Below, piece after piece: positions 53,701 to 62,700 of a stretch of 64,000 nucleotides of DNA. Position 1 is the stretch's first letter. Every line of letters begins with the position of its first letter. The DNA comes from Desmodus rotundus (taxonomy: Eukaryota > Chordata > Mammalia > Chiroptera > Phyllostomidae). Under the pieces are notes generated by a model. The model saw only the letters and a list, made by a program, of their open reading frames with translations. It had not been told where the DNA came from and did not search any database. Both the position numbers and the translations under genes were made by a program. The stretch covers positions 107,615,195-107,679,194 of the forward strand of contig NC_071391.1 of assembly GCF_022682495.2 (NCBI RefSeq), read 5' to 3'.

Positions 53701-56700
53701 ATTGCATCATCTGGGGAGATGTTAGAAATGCAAAATTTCAATTTCTCCCCCTCCCCCCAACTACGCATTCTACAGAATTAGAATATGCATTTTAATAAGA
53801 TCCCCTGGTGATTCTCAAGCACACCGAAGTTTGAAAAACACTGTTCTAGAAGAAGTAAAGAAAGTTGAGAAGAAAATAAAAAATAACACATTAACTCTGA
53901 TGCTTGGAATGTTCTCCTTTGAATGGTGAAGGGTCATGGTGTGTGTACTGGCCTTCTCCACGGGCCCAACGGTGCCATTAAACCCCATAAACCACCCTTG
54001 CCCTCACAAGTCCCGAATGATGGGTTTACATTTTTATACTCACCCCCCTAGGCAAAGCAGAGAGAGAATAATTATAGAATAATAATTATGCAATTTCATA
54101 AACCTCGACATGGTAGAACGATATTATATAACTAATGAAAACCAGGAAGCGAAGTTGGAATAGAAAGCTGGAGGGTCATATCTAATAAAATCTCGATTTA
54201 ATCAGTTAGCAGGTAATGTTCAAAGTTGATATATGTAAAGTTGACATAGTAAAAAATGCATGTTTTTACAGCTAATAACAATCACCAGAAGAACTAGGAA
54301 CACACAAGCACAATCAGAAAATTTGTCTCTGGAAAATGGTACTGAGTGATGTGAAAAGGGAGGAAAAATTTTACTTTTAACTTTGGCTCTTTCTGTATAG
54401 TTTGAATTTTTTTAATTTTATTTTCCAGTTACAGTTTATACTCAATATCATTTTGTATTAGTTTCAGGTATATAACATGATGCTTAGACAATCATGTACT
54501 TTACAGAGTGATCTCCTGATATCTCAAGTATCTAAGTGGCTCCATGCGTAGTAATTACAAAATTATTGACTGTATTCCCTGTGCTGTACTTTACATCGCT
54601 GTGACTATTTTGTAACTACCAGTTTGTAGCCCTTACCCCCTTTACCCTTCTCCCCAGTCCCCCAAACCCTTCTCAGCTGGCAATAGTTAGTCTGTTCTCT
54701 GTATCTATGAGTCTGTTTCTATTGTGTTTGTTGATTTATTTTATTCTTTAAAAGTACATATCATAAAATCACATGGTGTTTGTTTTTCTCTAAACTATAC
54801 ATGTTGTCACAAATGGTGAGATTTCATTCATTTTTACGGCTGAAAAATATTTAATTGTATATATATGTACCACTTCTTCTTCATCATCTATTCACAGGCA
54901 CCTGGGTTGCTTCTTTATCTTGGCTATGGGAGGCAGCCTTTCTAGTACTGAGAAGGTAGGGTGTTCCCTGGTTTCCATGGGAAGATGTTATAAGCTTGTT
55001 TGAATAGTTCTGCAGGTTGGCAAGGAACTGACACCTGCCAGGGATAAGCAGGAACTGTGCCCCATCCCTTTGATAAGAAGAGTTCTTTGACTAGGGGACA
55101 TTATCAGTAGGTATAGTGGTGGGAGGGGAACTTGCAGTTAGCCATTTGAGACCCTCCCAACTTTACCAGATTTTAAAGCAACATATAATATTAAGCCTTA
55201 ATTTTAGGCCCTAACCACATATGGATAGACTATATTTTATTTAGACTTTCATTGGTTGATAAACATTTGGGGTGTTTCTACTTTTTGACTATTATAAATA
55301 ATATTGCTGCGAACATTTGTGTTTTGCGTGGACATATATTTTCATCTCTCTGGGCAATGACTATACCAAGGAGTGGAGTTCCTAGGTACTATAGTGACTC
55401 TGTTTCACATTAAAAAGAACCCTTGAACTGTTTTTTGCAGTACCTGCACCTTTTCACATCCCCAACAGCAGTGTATGAGGGTTTCGGTCTCTCCACATCC
55501 TGGCTAGCGCTCGTCATTGTCTGTCTTTTTAATCACAGCTGTCCCAGTGGGTATGAAGTGGCATCTCATTGTAGTGTGAGTTTGCATTTCCCCAATCAAT
55601 GGCTGATGTTGATAATCCTTCCTCGTATTTACTGGCTATTTCTACATTTTTGGAGAGCTGTCCAACTCCTTGCCCACTTTGAAATTAGGTTATCTGTCTT
55701 TTTATAAAGGAGTTGCAATAGTTCTTTATATATTTGAGATTCAAATCCCTTATCAGATACATGATTTGCAAATTTTTTCTCCCACTTGTGGGTTTTACTT
55801 TCACATTCTTGATGCTATACTTGGAAAAACAAACGTTTTTAACGTTGATAATGTCAGGCCTATCCAGTTTTTCTTTTAGTTGTGTTTTTGGTGTCATAAC
55901 TCTAAGAAGCCTTTGCATAATCCAGTGTCACGAAGATTTACGCCTATGTTGTCTTTTAAGAGTTTTACCCCATCCCAGCCGAACCAACCTGGGGTGGGGT
56001 AAGGCAGACAACTGTAATTGAATAACAATAAAAATTTAGAAAAGAAAAAAAAAAGAGTTTTATTGTTTTAGCCACTACATACTTAGTCTTTGATCCACTT
56101 TGAGTTAGTTTTTGTATGTAGGGTAAGAAAGGGGTTCAACTTCATTTTTTTTTTCTTTTTTGCATGTGGCTATCCAGTTGCCCCAGCACTATTTGTTGAA
56201 AACACTATTGAGCATTGAATTATCTTTGCACTCTTGTCAAAAATCAATTTACTGTAAAAGATTTATTTATGAACTCTTAATTCTATTCTGTTGATCCATT
56301 TGTATATCCTTATGCCAGCCAGTGACCACACTGTCCTGATTTCTGTGGCCTTGTAGTGAGTTTTGAAATTGGGAAGTATAAGTTCCCCAACTTCGTTTCT
56401 TTTTCCCCTCCAAGATTATTGGCTATTTTGGGTCCCTTGAATTTCCACATACACTTTACGATAAGCTGGTCAATTTCTGCCAAAAGGCAGCTGGGACTTT
56501 GATAGAGACTGCATTGAATCTATAGGTCTAGTTAGGGAGAATTGTCATATTAGTAATAAGTTTTCTGATCCATTAAGATGGGATATATTTCCATTTATTT
56601 AGGTTCTCTTTAATTTCTTTGAACTTTTAGAAAAATGAGAATATTAGCTCTGTGTGTTAGTGACCAAAATGCCTCAATAGTCAAATACTGGGTTGGCCAA

Positions 56701-59700
56701 AAAGTCCGTTACTTTTTTCTATAAAATAAAAGACATGCTTTTCATTTTCACCAATAACTTTATTGATTTGGATATTTTGAGTATGTCGGCTATCTCCTGC
56801 TATTGCCTTCTAGTGGGTAGAGGCCAGGGGTGCTGCTAAACATCTTCCAATGTATAAGACAGCCCCACAGCAAAGAATTACTTGGCCAAAATGTCAACAG
56901 TACCAAGAAACTTTGCAAACCACTTTTGACGTGTTTGATCAGTCACAGCCCCTTCTCCCTACACTGCACAAATCTTTGTTTTTGCATTTTAGTTGCATTT
57001 TTACCTTTCTTGAAATAATAAAGCATAATATACTGAAAGGGTTATGTATTGCTTTCCATTTTCAATATTGAAATGGATGCACAAAAATTCACTAATTTTG
57101 ATAAGTTCTTTTTTAATGCACGTTGATATGACAGCTGTCACAATACAATCTAATAAAATTGTTTTGAATGAAGTTAAAGACCACTAAGTACTACTAGAGC
57201 CATCATATGGAAAAAACATAATGAACTTTTTAACCAAGCCAGTACATTTAAGGTTTGCTGAATTAAATAAAGCTAAACAGCTTTCCTAACTGTGGGACTT
57301 TATACAGTGTGCAATATGCTACTCTGTGATGTGAAAACCTGGAAGGGAAATGAGGCATAGCACAGACTTTTCGGTTTTTCTGCACATGTTGTAGTAGCAT
57401 TCCAAGAAACGTGCTTCGGGGAGGTGCTGCTTTACAGACTGATATTTTACGGATGTCTTTTCCGTAACCGAGGGGCTCTACATCTCTGTAGTTTTCCAAG
57501 TATAAATGTGAACTTCTTTTGTTAAATCTAATTTGAAGTATTTCATTCTTTTTGATCCTATTGTAAATGGAATTGTTTTCTTAGTTTTCTTTTTGGATTG
57601 TTTGTTGCTATTATATAGAAATACAAATGATTTCTGCATACTGATCTTGTATCCTGCAATCTTGCTGAAATTTACTAGTAGTTCTAATTGTGTGTGTGTG
57701 TGAATATTCCTCGGGATTTTTTAAACACAAGATCACGCTTTTTATAAACGGAGACAGTTTTACTTCTTCCTTTCAATCTAGATGCCTTTTTATTTCATTT
57801 TCTGGAATAATTGCTCTGACCAGGACCTCCAGCATGATGTTGAATAAATGAGCAGAGCCGCCATCCTTGTCTTATTTCTGATCTTAGGTGGAAATCATTC
57901 AGTCTTTCATCAGTAATTAGATGCTCTTTATCAGACTGAAGGGGTTCTCTTCTGTCTCTAGTATATTGAACATTTTTATCAAGAAGATTTTTATTTGTTT
58001 GGTTTTTAAAGTCATAGCTCACAATGGTATTGGCCATCAGGGTTGGGCAGTGGCCACAGCTGGCTGAGTGGTGTGCGAGGACTGTCCGGCCTGGATCATC
58101 CTTCACATCAGTGACACCAAGGGTCAGTGTCACACCAGAAGACAAAAAATAAAAAAAGATAAAAAATAAAAGGAAGGAAGGAAGGAAGAAACTTTTCTCC
58201 ATCAGAATGATTACATGTGGTATGCATCGCCCCTGCTGACGACCTTGAAGCTGTTAGTGAAGTGAGTGTAGGACTCCAGGAAGGTAAAAAAGACAATTTT
58301 TGAACAAGGTGGGCTCTAAGGGCTTGGAATCACTTTTAGTATATAAAAAAGGGACTTACTTTGTTTTTCATGTTGATCATGACATATACGTTCCCCTAAT
58401 TTTAAGACTCACTGTTTGAGTAGATTTTAAGTTTTCACCACAAGAAAAAATATTCTGTAACTATGTGTGGTGATGAATATTAACTAGAATTACTTTAGTA
58501 ATCACTTTGCAATATATCAAATTATTATGTTGCACACTTGAAACTATCGTAATGTATGCCAATTATATTTCAATAAAAAATAAAATAAATAACAAAAAAT
58601 TACCAAAAAAAGAGGCTCGATGCTAACATGATGGAGGCATCCTTGGAAACTCCTTTCTTTCCCTTCGTGTATGCTTCCTGAAAGTCCATCAGGAAGCCAA
58701 GTCTAACCTTCAGTAACCTCTGCATGGATACTGGTGGCTGATTTGCAGTTTTCTCTTGTGTCTGCCTCTGAAGAAAGCTCCTGCCACCACCTTCCCAATG
58801 GGATGGATAAGAGGGGGACAAAATGGGAAGTCTTCCTCTTGCCACATGTTTGACTGGGATATTGACAAGGATGGCCTTTGTCTTTTTCTGAAGATCCTTT
58901 AGATGCTTCAAGAGATGTGACTTTCCAAATTGGGAATTAACATGCAAATATAGCAGTTTTCAAAATGTCGTGTGGAGATCCCTGCAAATCCCAGAGTTTC
59001 TTTCAGGGGGTCTGTAAGGTATGAGCACTTTCATAATAGTTTTAAAATGCGATTTTCCCTTTTTCCTCTCATTCTCTCATGAGACTACAGAGTATAAAAA
59101 AGTTATCAATATGGTTTCAATTTCCGCATTGCTGATAATCTTTAAGATACTGCTGTTTGTCAAGTGTTGGTGTGGTTTCAAAGAAGAATATCAACAATTC
59201 TCTGAAAGTTATTAAAATGTCCCTCTCTTTTTTGTTTACATATCTGTGTGAGGCTAGATTTTCTTCAAATACTTCAACCAAAATAACAGGTTGAATGCCG
59301 AAGCAGGTGCGAGAATCTGGCTGTCTCCAATTGTGCCAAACATCAGAGATTTTTCAAAAATATGAAACAATATCATTCTTCTCACTAAACTTTTTTTGGG
59401 GGAACGTAGTTATTTTCACAGCCAATGTGTTTATGCTAACCTGTAATGCATTTATTATCATTAATTTAAAAAAGTATTTTAAATGTGTCAGTTTTAATTC
59501 TAACATGGTAAGTATTTCAACAGACATAACCACATATAGAAACAAAAGCTTATGAGGTCTCAATAATTTTTAAGATTGTAAAGGAGGCCTCTGATCACAA
59601 AATGTGAGAACTGCTGTATTGAGAAATCTTATCGTGATTTCTCACATCCTATATATTTCACTTTCAATACACAACTCTCAGAATCGCTCATCTCTTCCTG

Positions 59701-62700
59701 TAAGCCTATTGCTGTTTTTAGATTTCCCTGCTTTCCCTTGTACCTCATCTCTCTTCTCTCTACTTACTGACATGGATAGATTTTTAATGTTACCACCAAC
59801 AGACAAATCCTCCTCTGGCCTTGATTTCTGCCTGGACTACTCAGACTGCCTTATGGTGGCTCTTCTCCTTTGCTCTGTTTGTGCCACTTCCACTGTCCCT
59901 TGCCCACTAGTTTTCTCTCGCTTGCCATTGCTTCATTCTCTCCTTCAGGCATGTCATGTTGCAGATAGAGAAAGCCACATAAAGCAATCAATGTGAGTGT
60001 TCAGATGCCGGTACTGTACCTTGTAGTCCAAACCGTCAGAGCAGTTAAAGACCACACACTGGATGGCGAGAGCCTTTGCCAGGTCTTTGGTAGTCTCGGT
60101 TTTCCCAGTGCCAGCAGGACCAGCTGGTGCGCCTCCCAGATCAAGCTGCAAAGCGCCCATGAGGCACAGGTAGCAGCGATCCTGTGAAGAAATCAATAAA
60201 CTGTCATTATTGAAGGGAACTGACTCTAGCCACAAAATCATCAGTCCTTCCCTTTCTGCAGGAGGAGGGACATGATTTTCTATGAAAGGTTCTGTAACAG
60301 TTGAAATATACTCAGAGATGCAGGCATGTAATTAATGCAAACCTCTGTTTCACAAAGATGTCTCCTAGTAAATCCTTTCAAGAATTGATGTTAGATACAA
60401 CTTCTCTGGACTATTTTGATTTAAAAAAAAAAAAAGCACTCTTCTTTCAACATTAACTTAAGTGATGAGTAACTTACCGTGAGAGGAGTAATAACTAATC
60501 TGGGGCAGGCTCCCAAATACTCATAGCCGTAAGTGTACTGCGAGAGCGCCATTCTAGCCACACAATTATCTAGGTCTATATCCCAATAATAGCGCAGCTG
60601 TCTCTGCCAGTCAAAGGATTCGACTTCCTCCACCTACATAAGTGATGACAATGATATGCATATTAGATGCGCTAATTTCAGAAGGTAATACATGATTTTA
60701 CTTAAATGAAACAGGTACCTTGGCTTGAACAAGTTCAGTGACAATGTCTCTTGCATGTACATCGATAGTAATTAAGGCAGTTACGATGTTTCTGTGTAAT
60801 TTAGGAAGGCTGCCTCGAACTACAGCAGCCAGGGCATTTAATCTCTAGAAATTAAAAGGGAAATTATCATAATTAATTTTCAAAACTCAGCCTACATATT
60901 TATCTTTTTACTATTAAATTTGGAGTAGACATTTGGCAAAACTATCTAATTTTAAGAATCCATAATTCTGTGACCCAACAGGACAACAGTTTAATTTACT
61001 GAATTATTACAACACTTTTAGGAAGTACATACTATGTTTACCCCCATTTTCCATCAGAGGAAACTGAGTCAGAGATGGAAAGAAACTTGGTGGCAGTCAC
61101 AGTTATGAAGTGGCAAAAATGAGACCTGAGGAGACATTTGCCTCAGAAAAGCCCCGTGTCCTTAACAACCATGTGGTGATGTCACTAGAGAAGATTGTTG
61201 TCCCTAAAAATTAAATGAGGTTAAGGTAGTACGCCTCATTTTGGGGTAGTTTTTCCTTTGAGAATCAGAAAATGTGAGCATTGTAAGCAAGCCAAAGATT
61301 GATTAAATAAAAGCATTTTTGATAGATAAAGCTCCCAATTCTCACCTAAATGGTTAAATCTTTTTCAAAGAAGAGCAGTTGACACTTTTCAGTCCTAAAG
61401 GCCTTGAACTGCTGTGCTGAGTTTCCCCTCTGCCACCATAATCAGGGACCCGCCTGCACAGAGAGGTCAATGGGACTTTCCTTAGGGAGCCTTCTCTCTG
61501 GGCCCTTTGACGTGAAGCAGTGTTGGAGACCTTCAGTTCTGTTGGGGATCCCCTCGTCTTTCTATTGTAAGAGCGAATCTTTCAAAAATGCAACATTGCT
61601 TGAAAGTAGAATTGAATTTGGAGTTAAAGATTAGGCCTAGATGTACAATATCAGTTCCTAACTATAGCTTAAAAATTCTTGTAGAATGACATTTAGATTC
61701 ATTCCATTGTTTATTGTTTTATTGATAGTTGCCTGAGGGTTCTATAAAATAGTAGGGAAGCTCATCTTGAGCCTAAGAATAGAAATGGCAGAAGTGCTGG
61801 GGTTTTTCTCCATTAAATAAACTTCTGAGAGAGAGATCAAGGACCTAGTAAATACAATCTCTCCTTAAATACTGCAAATAGTTATAATCCTGACACTTTC
61901 CTCTTGAATTGTGTTTTTCTGTGTTTGTTAGTATTCATATAAAATATCACACAAACACCAAGGTAGTGGCCCTAAGAACGCTGGAACATAAGCCGTTTTA
62001 GTGAGAACTCCAAAACTTTGTAAGTCATGTCAGAATATTAAATTGGTGAAAGAAAGTGAATTTGTTTTAACCATGTCAATAAAAACCACTGAGCGAATCT
62101 TGCACAGCAGTATGTTCAGTGCTTTTCTGTTGAAAACGCTCACCTCAAAGTTGACTTTTTCAAAAGCTTCCAGGGCCTCCAAACGATTACCATCTATTTC
62201 CAAACACTCGGTCAAATCGCGGCACCAAATAATTTGAGAAACCGTCAGGATCACCTGCACGGAAACATCTCCCTTGAGTATGCGATGCATCGCACCAAAA
62301 AGGGGATCAGATGGAAGTGTACGGAGTGTCATTTACTTGTGAAGGGTGGCCAGCTGTCACCCAGTCTGTCCTCGGTTTCCCCTGAGAGTCAGCGATGGCA
62401 GCTTTGGACAGGCGACGCAAAGACGTGAACATGGCTTCCTCCACTTTCCCGAGCCATTCCTCCACGTTGCCTCGGGCCTTGAGGCCTTTGCCCAAGCTCA
62501 CCTAGAAGAAAGCAGAGCAATGAGAGTACGGCTCATGTGTGACTTGCAGGATGTCGGTCCTCCGTACTTCTGTAACAGAAACCTGAGCCACGAAAACCCT
62601 GAAGCTTGTCCACTAATTCTGGAACTTTCTATCATGGTCGCACTCTACACCTCTCTTTACCGCCTTTACCTATTGCTTTATTTTACTGCTTCCCTTTGGA

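Larger units (their letters stand above)
55228..57976 (-). repeat. L1 ORF2, antisense, interrupted three times
   Basis: L1 ORF2 in antisense from CATTTGGGGTGTTTCTAC through TAGCGCTCGTCATTG, ATCCACTTTGAGTTAGTTTT and TGCATGTGGCTATCCAGTTG to ATTGTAAATGGAATTGTTTT and AGCATGATGTTGAATAAATG. It is cut by a short L1 stub (55968-56052), by a mariner element (56688-57242) and by about 270 bp of unassigned DNA (57245-57515). Frames are broken throughout. Confidence 0.7.

Noticed and set aside
58172..58190. GGAA repeat as an ETS-factor enhancer
   Set aside because: The run is very short and follows an A-rich tract. It is better read as a simple repeat.
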